NCBI GenBank assembly: GCA_013396655.1
Contig: WBMV01008570.1
Coordinates: 244,977-308,976 of the forward strand
DNA from: Campylorhamphus procurvoides
Lineage: Eukaryota; Chordata; Aves; Passeriformes; Dendrocolaptidae
Direction of reading: 5' to 3'
DNA length: 64,000 nt
Below are positions 14,610 to 26,554 of the stretch, piece after piece (position 1 is the stretch's first letter; each line of letters opens with the position of its first letter). The notes beneath the pieces were generated by a model. The model was not told the DNA's origin. It saw only the letters and a list, made by a program, of their open reading frames with translations, and did no database searches. Both the position numbers and the translations under genes were made by a program.

Positions 14610-17600
14610 AAAACTACTCAGTTTCCCAGAGCCTTAGCCAATCTGAGACAAAAAGAGGGAATAGGAAAAACAGGATTTTACAGAAAAGATGGTTAGACAT
14701 TTGGGTCAGCATCAGCACAATAGGCATAGTTCAGACCTGTGGCAGGATTATACTTTGCAGAAACCGTAGGGGCCCAGGAGTTAAAAATATTTTGTATTGA
14801 GAGTACTCGCGATTAAAAACTTTGTTGAAATAATTTGTAACACACAAATAGCAAACATGAGTTTGTACAGAAGCACTTAAGAAACCAAAGAACACACAAA
14901 AAACTATGTACCTAACTTGCATGCACAGCCAAATGCCCTAAATATATGGAGAAAGTGTATGTCAAATACAGATGCAACTATCCATTTGGACATGCAGTTA
15001 CTCAGCCTCTGTTCAAAGGTCTGTGTACACCTCTGCCTGCTAATCCTTTGTTGTAATGTAGATAACAAGTGCAATATATCATACAGGTCACAAATAGAAA
15101 AACAAGGAAACGTACGCCATCTGTGAGTCACTCTTTTTATTTCTCTTCTGAGTACTGACTCCAAACTTTTATGAATGTATGAATTCAGCTGAGACGTATG
15201 ACAGTAATATCTCAGAAAATGTGTGCAAGCAATTCACTGGCAAGTCTGCAGGCATTCTGCTTGCAAGTTCCCAGCCTGTTTTACTAAAATGCTTTAAAGC
15301 ATGTAAGTGTTTTGGATTTAAAGCACAGAAGTTCTATTGGGATTTCACTCAATAGCCAATGCATGTAGTGGTCACAACAAAAATTTATGAAGATACAAAA
15401 TATAAGAATTATATTCCATACCCTTTTTAGTAATAATTAGCAAATGAACTTCTTTAAATGTGTTTGCTTGTGATCCCCATGTCAATATTAACATTACATT
15501 AATTAGTTCTCTCTGTTGGCCAGTTTGTCACGTTTCTGTATTTTCATGAAATGATACCTCTATGAGGCAAAGTTACATGACTTTATTTGATCCCATCTGT
15601 TTTCATCTCATTCTAACATTAGTGTTTTAACAATGCTATTGTGTTAAACAGCCATGAACTAATTTCTGAAAGAAGTCTGTACCACTTACAAAAAATTACT
15701 GAATAGGGTGATAAGGAATGACTAAAGTGTGTGATGGTCTTTGTGTCCAGAACAATCACATACTCTGGGAATTTCAGCATGGAGAAAAAGAAGTATGATA
15801 GAGGTCTCTGAAACCCACAGTGTTACAGAGCAGGTAGCAGCAAACAATTGTTTATTTTTTCTCAGAATGTAACAGTGTAGAAACACAAAACTATCAGGGG
15901 GCCAATTCAAAACAGAAGCAGATAACACATAAACTGTGCATATTTAAAGGATACTGTGGATGATAAGATTTTATATGGTTTCAAAGATATAGTACAAGTC
16001 CATGGAAAAAAAAATAATGGAAGGGCCATTGAATATAAATGTACTGCATTTGTCTCATGAGACCACAAATATAATTTGCTACAGTCTGGAAACATATCAC
16101 TGTGTTTGTCAATTTACATCTTTCACAAGACACCTACTTATGGCCATTACCATAAGTAAGGTAGTATACTGCTTGTAGCTATGCTCCACGGTGACATCAC
16201 CACTATCATGTCATTATCAACAAACTTCAAAAAATTCTTAAAATCTTCCATGAAAATAAGACAGATTCTGACCTCATAAACTTCTGGCAATTTTTCTTCA
16301 AGGTCAGATCTGGGTTCTTAACTATCCTTCTTTCTTTGTGAACTTTGATTAGTTTCATGAGAAAGGTACTTAGAGTTAGCACAGGATACTTGACTAGTTC
16401 AGTCAGACCTCCTACACCCTATTCCTCCTCCTTCAGTCAGACCTATTGCAGGTTGATCTAAACCACTTGTTTCGGTTACACTTGAGAAATAAGCCAGCAC
16501 TGAAATTTAAAGAAATGAATAATTACACTCTGTTAATAAAATTAAGGCCACACTTTTCAGAGAGGTCAGAAGCCACAGGGAATAGTTTTCCAATAAAGTT
16601 GCTTTTAACAGAACACCACGTTTCCCTGAGGGTTAAAATCCCAGTGCTCTTATCAACCTTTTCAAAATCCACCTCAAAGTATGCATATATTCATTTTCTT
16701 GGCAATTTCAGACAAACCAGGCCTGAAGATAAACCCACACTTTAGAATGGAGGGTGTCTCAATGTGTTCTTTGTATAGCACTCATGACTTCTATTTCGTT
16801 GTAATTGTGGAGGGCCCACAGTTTTAAAATGTCTTGCTAGACACTAAAATATATATTGTTGCTTTTAAAACTTACCTGTAAGCAAGTATTTTGCCTGTAT
16901 CTCACTGTCTGAGAAAGTAAAGACAGTCCAAAGTGTTTGACACAATGTGTGTCCTTCAGACCAGTCAGCAAGCCAGAGCACTTACTACAGTTAAGGGAAA
17001 GTCATTCTTCTGCTTTTCCTCCCACAGTTTCTGAGCAGATTTAAGAAATGATTGCAGCTGTACAGGAAACATGTAAACATTTGTGTGCGCAGTTTGAGTG
17101 CCATAAATGACTGGATCAGAGCCACAAGTTGTCTGATAAAATAATCTGCCCTTGAGATAGCCATAGGATGTGTATCTGAGAAAGGAAACCCCCTGAGTAG
17201 ATAAATATGAAAATAGAGGATAATCTTTTCCATAAAGATTGAATTTTAAATCCCAGGAGTTGGAATTTGCTTTAAAGCCTAAAACATGAGTTTTTATATT
17301 TATCTCATTCTTATTTCTTTTTTTTAACACATTGGTTATTACAGTTGAAGGTTTTTGACTGTACAACATGCAAAGATTCTTCTTGTCTTGCTAAATTTAT
17401 GACCTTGGGGATTTCTTGCCAATTCACTGCATTAATTTTTTTATAGGAAAACAGTTCAGGGAATAGAAATTCAAATTAATTATGTGAGTTAAAAAAACCC
17501 CAACTCTTTAAACTCAACAGTGCAAATTTATGGTTATTGCCAGATATTTTAGTGCCTGATCTAAATTCATTGTAAAAGTATACAGTTGCATTTTTAGGAC

Positions 17601-18683
17601 CCTCTTCTCCATTGAATACACTTTCCTAGCTCCCAGTAAAAATGAATAAATATTAGAAACGGGAAGAACATATTATAGAAATATATATAATATGATAGGC
17701 ATTTCTTGGAAGAAAAATATCCTTTGTTACAGCAACTGCAATGGTAACTATTACACTTTGTTACAAACAGTTTTAGAAACTGAGTTCTTCACAAACGTTG
17801 GAAAGTTTTCTGGACATAACCTGCTGCTAAGTATTTTTCACCTTTCAAGGACTAATTCATAGTAATTTTTAATGTATACTTTAGAGGAGTGGTTTGACAT
17901 GCATGTAACACTTATTTAGACAGATGCAATAGGAAGATATGTTGTTCTAATTAAATTGTTTACCAGGAAAAGCAACTGTACAACTAGAAAAAAATATTTC
18001 TCAAAAAACAAAGTCAGTGAGTTATGAATATACATAAATTAAGAACCAGCAACATGAGAGTAGATCCACTCTTATAGCATCCTTTCATTTAACCACATAT
18101 ATAGGAATAATGACAAGAAAATCTTGGTTACACATATTTTGACCATACTGAGCTCTTACCGCACTGTTTTAAAAATAGTAACAAACCCATGCCCACAATT
18201 TAAGTGCCTCAGCACATAAACTGACCTCCAGTGATGCCAGAGTTCAATTTGCATACCTGCTGATCTTGCTCTCCAGAGATCAGCAAATCTGAAGGAAAAT
18301 ACCAGGCTGGGTTGTAGTGTTAAAATGATGCTCCAGAGATTTTTCATTAAAGTTTGGCCAGTGTCACTTAAAAAAACATTTCTTGGCATAAAAGAATAAC
18401 AATGTTGGATAGAAACAGAAAGAAGTTGTTCACAGCTTCGTAATTTCTGTGTGTACAACATTTGCCTCCCAGAGGGAGACTTTATGAAACAGAGGTTCAT
18501 ATTATCTCTGTACAATATATGAACGTGCAGTAGGTGAAATGTTAACAGTGAGTGTTGTGTATCAGCATCCTTCTGTTTTGGGTTATTGATATTGGTAATC
18601 ATAACCTAAATGTGCTCAGCTTGCAAAGAGGTCTAGTTCCCATTTTGGGTAAGCTGTTTCTTCAATCTCTCCTTTCCTCTTTT

Positions 18684-18700
18684 TGTTGTTGTTGTTGTTG
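18684..18700 (+). repeat. Short (GTT)n repeat
   Basis: About five GTT units are present, followed by a T-rich sequence. The repeat lies in the RAB3C intron about 240 bp past the exon donor. Confidence 0.6.
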
Positions 18701-18942
18701 ATTTGTTTGAATTCTTTATTTATTTGTTCCCTTTCTAGGACATATATGCCTATATATATATAAAGACACATGACTAATCTTGTTCCATATCACAAAGGCT
18801 GCAGAAACAAAAGGGAGGCAGTGACTATTCCTTTACAGTGAATGTGTCATGAACATTTCATTACAATTACTGTAGCAACTGATGAAAAAAATTTGTGCTT
18901 TCTCATAAGCAATCATAACGCTTTTGGCATGTCTTTTCTTAC

Positions 18943-19067
18943 CAAGTTGCTCTGCTAAATTTTTGCCTCTCTCAGTGAAGTTTACCCGTTCATCCTCCGT
19001 GTCACATTTGTTACCAACTAAAATAACCTGGGCATTATCCCAAGAGTACGTTTTGATTTGAGTTGAC
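18943..19067 (-). CDS. RAB3C: RAB3C penultimate coding exon (G4 motif)
   Basis: This 125-bp exon on the minus strand sits between a pyrimidine-rich acceptor (ttcttttaag|G) and a GTAAG donor. It starts with the last base of a codon, which would be Trp in Rab3 proteins, and ends with the first base of a Gly codon that the next exon completes. The 41 whole codons begin [20 protein letters not shown], followed by CDTEDERV. This includes NKCD, the G4 guanine-specificity motif, and ends [10 protein letters not shown]. Sequence and phase match the Rab3 family. The Thr after NKCD, and NF before TERG, differ from what I recall of other Rab3 proteins. The exons for the P-loop, switch I and switch II were not found in this window; they should lie at higher coordinates. 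Confidence 0.95.
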
Positions 19068-20084
19068 CTTAAAAGAAAAAGACAGAGAGAGGAGTCAAAG
19101 CAATGCAAATTCCCCTTAAATCAATGTCAAACAGGATTGCAACAAGACAAAAGAGACAATTATGGATTTCAAATAAAGTAGGGATTATATGTCAGGTATT
19201 ATTACAACAATAATATCCACACAGGTTTTACTTTTGCTTGTTAAAAAAAGTATTTTCTTCTGCCACCAACATTCTTCCAATATTTTTATAAAGAAGAGAT
19301 GACACTTTCTCCCACACAATTAAAAAGTATTTTCACATTTTAATGCCAACCTCATAATGCAAAAGCAAATCACTGAAATAAAATCACCAGCTTCTTTATT
19401 TCTTATCTTTCAACTTTTAAAATCAGGATAAATTTAGCAGCTGAACTTCAGAGCCAGTCTGTCTTCCCTCTGTTGTTTCTCTCCACCACATTCCACTACA
19501 GGTCTTTGACCTACCAGAATTGCAGCAACATGGACATTGTGCATTAAGCAATGGACAGGAGCTGAATTTGAACTCCAATTTACCTTCCATTTAAATTATA
19601 AAAGCCTTAGCCATGACTGCATCTGAATGGGAGTATCTGATGCTTTGAAACACCATGGGACTTTGCATGCTGGGGGTGAAACAGCTTCCCCTAAAAATGC
19701 TCTCTTCTGCAATTTGAATATGGAGCAGCTAATGGGTGACTTGGGAGCACGCTCGTAGTACCTCTCAGTTGCTGACTGCCATCATTCTGCTGATACTTAG
19801 ACCTGCTCTGTAGGAAGGAAAGCTCCATGGCTGGCTCCAGGCTCAGCCAAGAGTGATGCTGCTGCTTACCACCTTCTAACTGAGAGCAGTACCTGCCCTT
19901 GAAGGTAACAAAAGATATAGCAAGCTTACTTTAAGCACTTAGCCTTTGACTTAGACTTTTGACTATGTTTGGCTTTAGACTTTGAGTCAAGTAAAATATT
20001 AATATCTCTTCTCTCTCCATATGAGCAATGGGGAGAGGAAAAAGATGGAGAGCACCTGTCTGCCTCCCACTCTGTCTGACACCA

Positions 20085-20134
20085 TTTCCTCCCTCCCTCT
20101 CTCCCTCTCTTTCTTCCCCCCACCCCCCTCTCCT
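20085..20134. repeat. Pyrimidine-rich (CT/CCCT) tract
   Basis: The tract is almost entirely C and T, with CCCT and CTCT units and two C runs. It is low-complexity DNA. Confidence 0.7.
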
Positions 20135-20999
20135 TGGACAGTACTGGGTGCTTAGGAAAATGGAACTAGAATAGAAACTAACCTCTACAAATATACATTT
20201 ATGAGAGGATGCCCTGGAAGGGAATCCTGTGGCATACCAGGGTCTTAAGTCTCTTTGGGAAAAAATGAAAGAGCTTCAAAAATCTGTCACCTAAATCTTT
20301 TGGAAGTTGGTCTGCATGGGTGTTAAGTTCACTAGTGCCCCCTTCTCATAAAACAGCCATTATCTCTACATATTCAGATCCCTGTCTGCAAACTGTTACA
20401 TGTACAAAAAATTTCATGATGCAGTCTGACAACTGATTCTAGTGAAAGACAAAAAAATGGATAAAATCTCCCCAGCTGGCTTTGCCCACAGGTTTCTTGC
20501 ATGAGTCAAAGCAGCATTAGGCCATATCTGGTAGGTTTGCAGTGCTGGGCAGAGGAATTTAAGGCAAAGGCCCACACTGCCTTTAGGAATTTTTCACTTC
20601 ATTACAATGACTAAAAAGAAGCTAAAGCAAGCCTCAGGCATGCTGTGCTAGAGATTTCTCCCTTGGGCGTGCCCTGATCTTTTCTTCAATAAATGGATGC
20701 TGTACTACTTCAAATCTGTTTTAAAGTAATTTGAGTAGGTGTTAATAAGGTACTGTGATCAAAGAGAGAAAAGAGTACTGTGCATTGACTTTGGCAAAAA
20801 TGTTTTTTAGGAACCATGATGAGTGGTTAAGCAAAATAGAATTATTACCTTTTTTTAACCAGAGCTACATTTATCACCACAGCAACTTTGCAAATAGGAG
20901 TAGCTAAAATGTTAGAGGATGTTAGTCCATTAAGGACTCTAAAAGAGCTTAGTGTTGAACAATTATGAGTTGGGGGTCAATTTATCCCCTTTATGTCAG

Positions 21000-21212
21000 C
21001 AGGAAATTGAAGACATTTCAAAAGCAAAATATACAGTAACAATATTAAGCTTTACAGAAGGAATTACTTACATAATCTGCAAAGGTGAAATAGAAGAAAC
21101 TGATGAAGAAATACAACTGGAGGAATATTCATCACACAAATGTAAAAAGAAGTCATCCAGCCTTGTTTTAGAGACTTCTGCTGCAGAGCCTTATATTAGT
21201 TTCTTTGATTAA
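21000..21212 (+). other. Candidate plus-strand terminal coding exon, unidentified
   Basis: A pyrimidine-containing stretch ending in tandem CAG CAG triplets (20997-21002) is followed by an open frame of about 70 codons ending in TAA at 21210-21212. The frame is rich in Lys, Glu and Asp (EIEDISKAKYTV, then GEIEETDEEIQLEE), contains a KCKKKSSS cluster and ends in ISFFD. The composition is more protein-like than that of neighbouring chance frames, and the frame runs unchanged through either CAG acceptor. I recognise no domain, no upstream exon was found, and it could still be a chance frame or a decayed insertion. It lies 6 kb upstream of the three-exon unidentified gene on the same strand, but no reading-frame link was established. 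Confidence 0.25.
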
Positions 21213-22039
21213 GAATGTAAGCTCCCTTCATTTTATTGCAGCCAGATGTGAATTCTCATTCTACAAACTATTAACCTGCACATTCAAATACTTCTCATTA
21301 CCAAAGCAACTGATTTTAGACTTTTTTTGTCTGGCTTGCTTATGGCTCATCTTCATGTTATTTTTTTTTTTTAAGCAAAAAGAGATCTTAGCCTTCATAA
21401 CAAATCCAAAAGCTTAGGTTTTGCAAAAGACGCTGTAGTGCAAAAATAAAACTGACTGAATTTCAGTCAAATATATCCCCACCCAACCTCACATCAGTAG
21501 GAGCTTGATTTAAGGAATATAATAGGCTTATGACTGTTATGTTTTCTTTTAGACATACATTTCCACTAATGGCTTCCCTGGGTTTTGATTTCCACAATTC
21601 TCCACGAAAGCCAACATACAGGCCATCCAAAAAAAGATTTCGCTGTTCCTTGCGGTACACGACCTTTCAACTGACCGAGGTTTCTGATTAATCCACACAC
21701 AAACCATTGTCCTTGCAAAGAACTTTAGCCTCAGGAAGATTGAAGACAGGAAAAGGCAAAGCTGATGTTTGCAGTAAGCTGAATATGACAGTTCTTGTTC
21801 ACTTTCAGTGACCTGGTGTATGTCAATAGTAATTTACCCTGTAAATCTTTCACATTCTGGTAATATGGGAGGCAGGCAATCTGCATCATGCTTCAATTTT
21901 TATAATGTATAGACTCCAGAGGAGCAGATTAATGGAAGAGTTCAATGATCCATTACTTTCTGTAATCAACACAAAACTTGTTCTCCCTGTACTGCAATTC
22001 TGACATATTCCTTGTCAGAAAAGAGCACTTGCTGAATGC

Positions 22040-23030
22040 AAATGAAAGCAATGCTGTTGGTTCAGCTTAAAGCAGCAGGATCTTCAAATAACTGCCCAGG
22101 CAACAATGGCAGGGTGCCTGTGTGTGCTCTTGGGCAGTTTACACGGGTTGTTGCACGGAGACAGAACGGGGTTCAGGAACACCCAGCACCAGCTGGCTGG
22201 ATGCTGAGAGCCACAGTAGATAGCACAGAGCACTATGGGAGAGTTGCTGTGATGTTCCACTATGGAAACCAGACTGTTCATGTTAAATTATGTTACAAAA
22301 GCTCATCCACAAGAAGCACAGAGAGATGAAGGCAGGTAGAAGAGCCTGAATAATATCCTGACCTTGGCTGCTCCCAGGCCTGTTTCGGGAGCCATCAAAC
22401 TGCCAAGGGCCATGTCTACTAGTCTAGAGAAGTGGGGGTGCCCTAAGGCAAGCTCCCAAATTAAGGATTCAGAAGAAGGGACACCATATCCAGGCGCTTT
22501 CCAGGGTTGTTCCGGGACAGCCTCAACCCTACTGTCCAGGAGTGAAAACCATCAACACAGGAGACTGGAATACATGGGCAGCTACTTGGCATACTGACTG
22601 TATGAGTCCAGCTAATGGAGGGAGCCACAATGTGCATGTCCACACAGATATATATGCTCACTAGTGGACCTCAGTGCTGCTCTGCTGGGGAGGGGAGCAG
22701 GCTGAGGATACTGATGGTCTCCGTGCATGTGGGAGCACTCTTTCTGTCTGTGATCTGTGTGTCTGGCCACGTGTATGTGCATAGATACGTGCTGTCCCTT
22801 TGTGTGTTGTGCACACCTGGCCTGTTGGGAATAGATCTTAAGCCTCGCTACTGGCTGGACCTTGTGTATGGAGCTGCAGCAGCCTCTCCTTTCTTGAGCC
22901 GTCCGATCCAGAATGATGCATTTTCCCCTAAGAGTTCAGGCTTAACTCAGCTGTACCTGGGTAACACTGCATTGCTCCTCAGAGAAACTGCTCTAGAAGG
23001 CAAACCTGCTGTTTGTTGTACTGCATACAT
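22040..23030 (+). repeat. GC-richer block, possible degenerate LTR or other insertion
   Basis: This kilobase is visibly richer in GC than its flanks and holds the longest open frame in the window (22615-23127, 170 codons, with no domain recognised). Around 22780-22960 it has features suggestive of an LTR R/U5 region: a GT-rich run, then 'ttgggaatagatcttaagcc', which resembles a modified polyadenylation site, followed by a GC-rich stretch. No TG...CA ends with a target duplication could be placed. It may be an old endogenous retroviral LTR or another repeat. Confidence 0.3.
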
Positions 23031-23502
23031 TTCAGGTCATAACCCCTGTTGCTGTACCTTGATTTCACTCCAAATATCTTTTCAATCATTTCTTACTAAT
23101 TCATGTCCAGAACACTCATATAACTAGGAATAGTCTCTAGTATATTCTCACCCAGGGACTGCAATGATAGCAAACGAATATATTCAATGAAGATATGCCT
23201 ATGAAGTAAATATAGCAGGAATATGAACTTTCAGAGACAGTCTCAATCTATGGCACAACTCTTTGGATGCAGTCTTCTGAGGATGTTTGCCAGCACTAGA
23301 GGGGCTGGTTTCTATGGGCCTTTTAGACTATGTAAAGACATGTGCAGTGATGGCAGAAAAGCATTCTAATGAGAATGCTCCAGAGGGAGCCACGTAGGTT
23401 TATTCCAGCAAGTTAAGGGAACATGCTGCACTTTTGATGTTCTGGTTTCCAAAACGAGTATTCAGTTAACTAGGGTGCATCATCTTGCAAGGAAAAAGAA
23501 AT

Positions 23503-23599
23503 ACAAAGAAACCCAAACCAACCACCCAACCAAAAACTCAAAAAAACCAAGTAAAAAAAAATAACCATAGACCCCTCAACCAACCCCAAACCAAATTAA
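23503..23599 (+). repeat. A/C-rich low-complexity tract
   Basis: The plus strand consists almost only of A and C, with repeated ACCA, CCAA and poly-A units. A similar, shorter tract lies at 1869-1922. Confidence 0.65.
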
Positions 23600-24040
23600 C
23601 AGAACCTCCACCAAAGCTGTTTAATTTTTCCAAGTAATGTTGAATTCAACTGCTATGTTGAATTGACTACTTAATCCTTAAAATTCTCCCATCTTTGTCT
23701 ATAGCACATGCCTCCAAAGCCCATTAGCTGAATTATTAGGAGTTACAGTATAGTGGTGGGATCTGGGGTGGAGTCCAGGTTACCTATACTAGAACTTTCT
23801 TAGTTTATTTAAGTATTTGGTGAGGGGAAGTATCAGAGAAGCAGCTATGAGTTCGGAGGTGTTTCCGAAAGCACTAAGTGTCCCCAGCTGAACTTCCTGC
23901 CTTTATTTGTGAATGAGTGGGTCCAGTGTCTGTCCCCCTCTGAGCAGGAAGGCTTACTTTCCAGCATTTTCTGGAGATGTTATTTTCCTTCTGTAACTGA
24001 AGCAATGAAGAGTCTCTTTCCCCCTTGCCTCAGTCTCTAT

Positions 24041-24045
24041 CCTGT
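24041..24045 (+). repeat. Target-site duplication (5') of the ERVL-type LTR
   Basis: The 5-bp sequence cctgt immediately precedes the TG start of the LTR and is repeated exactly at 25104-25108 after its CA end. Confidence 0.75.
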
Positions 24046-25103
24046 TGCCGTGGGTTTCTCTGATTAGGGGTCTTTTTTATAAGAGGAAGATTGGCTTCTG
24101 TTGGAAGCCTCTGGAAGTTTGCCTCCATCCTACAGGTCAGAGCCAATGAGGGCCAGCTCCGAGGAAAACTTCCTGCTTTTGAACCATTACGTTACGCTCT
24201 GTGTGAGAACATATTTAAGAAGTTGTTGTGCAGTTAGAAATTGGCAGCCATGGGTTAACATCACAATGCAGACATCAAGGTCAGTGCAGGAGGGGAAGAG
24301 GAGATGGAGGGAGAGGGACCCCACAGATCAGGGAGAGGACTTAAAACTATTATTCCCTGAATACATGGATTGGAGCCCATGAGATCCATCGGGGTGCAAA
24401 GACTCCCCTGTTGGAGCAGGGGGAGGCATGAAAGAAGCTGTTACCTTGTGGGAGGCCCCCAAGGTGGAGCAGAGGTCCTGCAAAGATTTGCAGCTGAGAC
24501 CCATGGAGGGAGAAACCCACGCTAAGTAGGTACAGCCAGCTTTTCATGACAGAGTGTACACCATGGAATGACCCACAAGAGAGAAGAGGATCTCTCTCGT
24601 GGGGGGGACCCCACACAGTGCAGGGGAAAGACTAAGAGTTGTGATTCCCTTGTGACTGTTGTGACGACTGTGGTGAAGCGAGCTGTCCCCCTTACAGCCC
24701 ACAGGAAAGCCCCCTGAGACAGAACTGCTGCTTAAGTTTTGGACTTACATCTGCGAATGGCTGACCCAACAACTGACTGCAAACCTTCCTTTTCCCTGTC
24801 CCCTGCACCATTGGGGGAAGGAGAGGGCATGGATAGACCAAGGGGTGGTGGTGGAAAAGTGTTTCTAACCTGTTTTTATTTCTTATTTTTAGTTTTTAGT
24901 TTGTTAGTAATAAATTTAAGCATTATTCTAAGTTCTGCTTTGCCCGTGGTGTTAATCAGTGCTCCTCTTTTTGTTATCTCTAGCCGTAAATTCCTAGCTG
25001 TTTTTTCTCTCTTCCCTCTGGAAGGCAAAAGGTGGGGGGAAAGAAAAGGCCTTGAAAGAGTTTTGCTGGACACCAGGCGTTTATCCAGGATCAAACCACC
25101 ACA
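24046..25103 (+). mobile_element. ERVL-type solo LTR
   Basis: This 1,058-bp element starts with TG, ends with CA and is flanked by identical 5-bp duplications (cctgt), the size typical of ERVL insertions. Inside are degenerate repeated units of the type 'cc-cac-gg-gcag', which are common in avian ERVL LTRs, a near-TATA 'atatttaaga' near 24211, and a polyadenylation signal AATAAA at 24909-24914 after a T-rich stretch. The end 'gtttatccaggatcaaacca' followed by ccaca also fits this LTR class. No gag, pol or env sequence accompanies it, so it is a solo LTR left by recombination. Open frames inside it are incidental. Confidence 0.8.
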
Positions 25104-25108
25104 CCTGT
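25104..25108 (+). repeat. Target-site duplication (3') of the ERVL-type LTR
   Basis: This cctgt is an exact copy of 24041-24045. Confidence 0.75.
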
Positions 25109-26550
25109 AATGTGGGAAGATATAGCATAGCCTTCTCCAACCCCTTACACAGACAAGGATGGTAAAGGGAAGCTCTGCAATTCCCATCTTTTGAGGAGGT
25201 TGGGATCATGTCATCCTCCCTGTCTGTGAGGAGCTCTGACACACTCCCCATTCAAGCCAACTTTTCCATAAGTCTGAGGTCTCCCTGGTACTACCAAGTG
25301 TTGTCTACACTTCAGGGTATACCATAAACACCATGTTTTTCTCCATGCCCTCCTTTCTGTCTCCTAAACCCTTATTTCCAGCAAGGCTGATAGTGTATGT
25401 GCCTTAGAAATGCCCCAGTACATTGGAGTTTACCCATCTTCTCTCTTTCTCATGTTCATCTTGCGGATATGATGGAAATGGGGCACATGTATGATTGATT
25501 ATTCTGTATAGCACATTAAATGATTGAAATGCTCACTCTTGATGGTCATTTGGAATCTGCCTCTGTATCAGCTGTTCTGCACTTGGTGCTTAGACTTTGC
25601 TGCAGGAAGGGCAGGGAGACAGGTGGCCTCAGGCTTTTCATCTGTTCTCCAGTAAATAATGTAATATTAGTGGGAGACAAACAAAATATATAAAACTACC
25701 AATCAAAAACACCAGCTCAACTTCCTGATTGAGATTTTAAAGACAGTACTGAGGTTAAAAATTTGAAGCAGTCTTAGCAAAACAGGCCAGAAGGGACTTT
25801 GAGTACTTGACTGCTAGATTTTCTGGCCACCTACTATGTGGCCATGGTTACTCACATAGTAGGAATATACTAGAAATAGTTAGTAATAACTTCAGTAACA
25901 CTAAAAAGAAGCTGCTAACATTTGTCAGATTTTAATTGAACTGATGAATACCTGGGGCCGTTCACAACCCCAAGAAACAGAATTATGAGAAACGGTTCAG
26001 CATCTTTCCTTCTTTACTGACATGGAAGATTTGGATATTTGCAACTTTTGAACTATTGCTACTCATTTCACCATTCTGATGTGCTTCACCTAAGGGCCAT
26101 AAAAGCTCAGTGATGGTGGATAATACAAATTCTTTTACCTTTTCCATTTATAATTATTGCAGCAATTAGTGAAATCCAAGAAAACCAATTGATAAAGGAA
26201 ACAATTATCAAAATACAAACCTGATGTAGATGAACATGTGACAAGAATGGGAAAATTACACTTTGATCCTTCTCATTGAGAATTTAAATCCAGTGGACAT
26301 CCTAGCGTCTCCCCTTCTACTCAGAATACATGATATATACTGACTGTCTGATGTTTATTTTCAGTGTTAGTACTGGCATCTCCTGACTGCAAGCACTTAT
26401 TAACATATGAGAATAGGCTAAGAAACCCCAACAACACAGGAGTATTGAAAATGGATGGAGAAGGGCAACAAAGGGGGAAAAATGAGAAAATAAATTTAAT
26501 CCATCCCTGATATCACAAAAGAACAAGGGAAAAGGATCTGGGGAAAAGTG
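25109..26550. other. Non-coding spacer between two solo LTRs
   Basis: This is AT-rich unique-looking DNA. I see no exon with usable splice sites and no recognisable repeat. Confidence 0.5.
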
Positions 26551-26554
26551 GATG

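Larger units (their letters stand above)
9066..18942 (-). other. RAB3C: RAB3C intron between the two last coding exons
   Basis: This is a 9,877-bp intron bounded on the minus strand by GTAAG at 18942-18938 and a pyrimidine-rich TAG acceptor at 9066-9068. It interrupts a Gly codon after its first base. It contains a short CR1-like tail near 14.55 kb and a purine-rich tract at 13986-14036. Several minus-strand open frames of 120-148 codons (13015-13377, 16965-17369, 18156-18602) have no family resemblance I recognise and no splice context, so they look like chance frames. Otherwise it is ordinary AT-rich intronic DNA. Confidence 0.85.
19068..24040. other. Non-coding region upstream of the RAB3C exon
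   Basis: This is probably the next RAB3C intron. It contains a pyrimidine tract at 20085-20134, a possible plus-strand terminal exon at 21000-21212, a GC-richer unclassified block at 22040-23030 and an A/C-rich tract at 23503-23599. No RAB3C exon was recognised. Confidence 0.5.

Noticed and set aside
18156..18602. 148-codon minus-strand open frame in the RAB3C intron
   Set aside because: It starts about 340 bp past the RAB3C donor, has no recognisable domain or paired splice sites, and similar-length frames occur at 16965-17369 and 13015-13377. It is taken as chance.
9066..18942. Possible additional RAB3C exons in this intron
   Set aside because: The two known exons join in perfect phase at a Gly codon and match the family without a gap, so no exon is missing between them.
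24101..24616. Open frames on both strands within 24.1-24.6 kb
   Set aside because: They lie wholly inside the ERVL-type LTR, which has no coding function there. GC-rich internal repeats keep them open.
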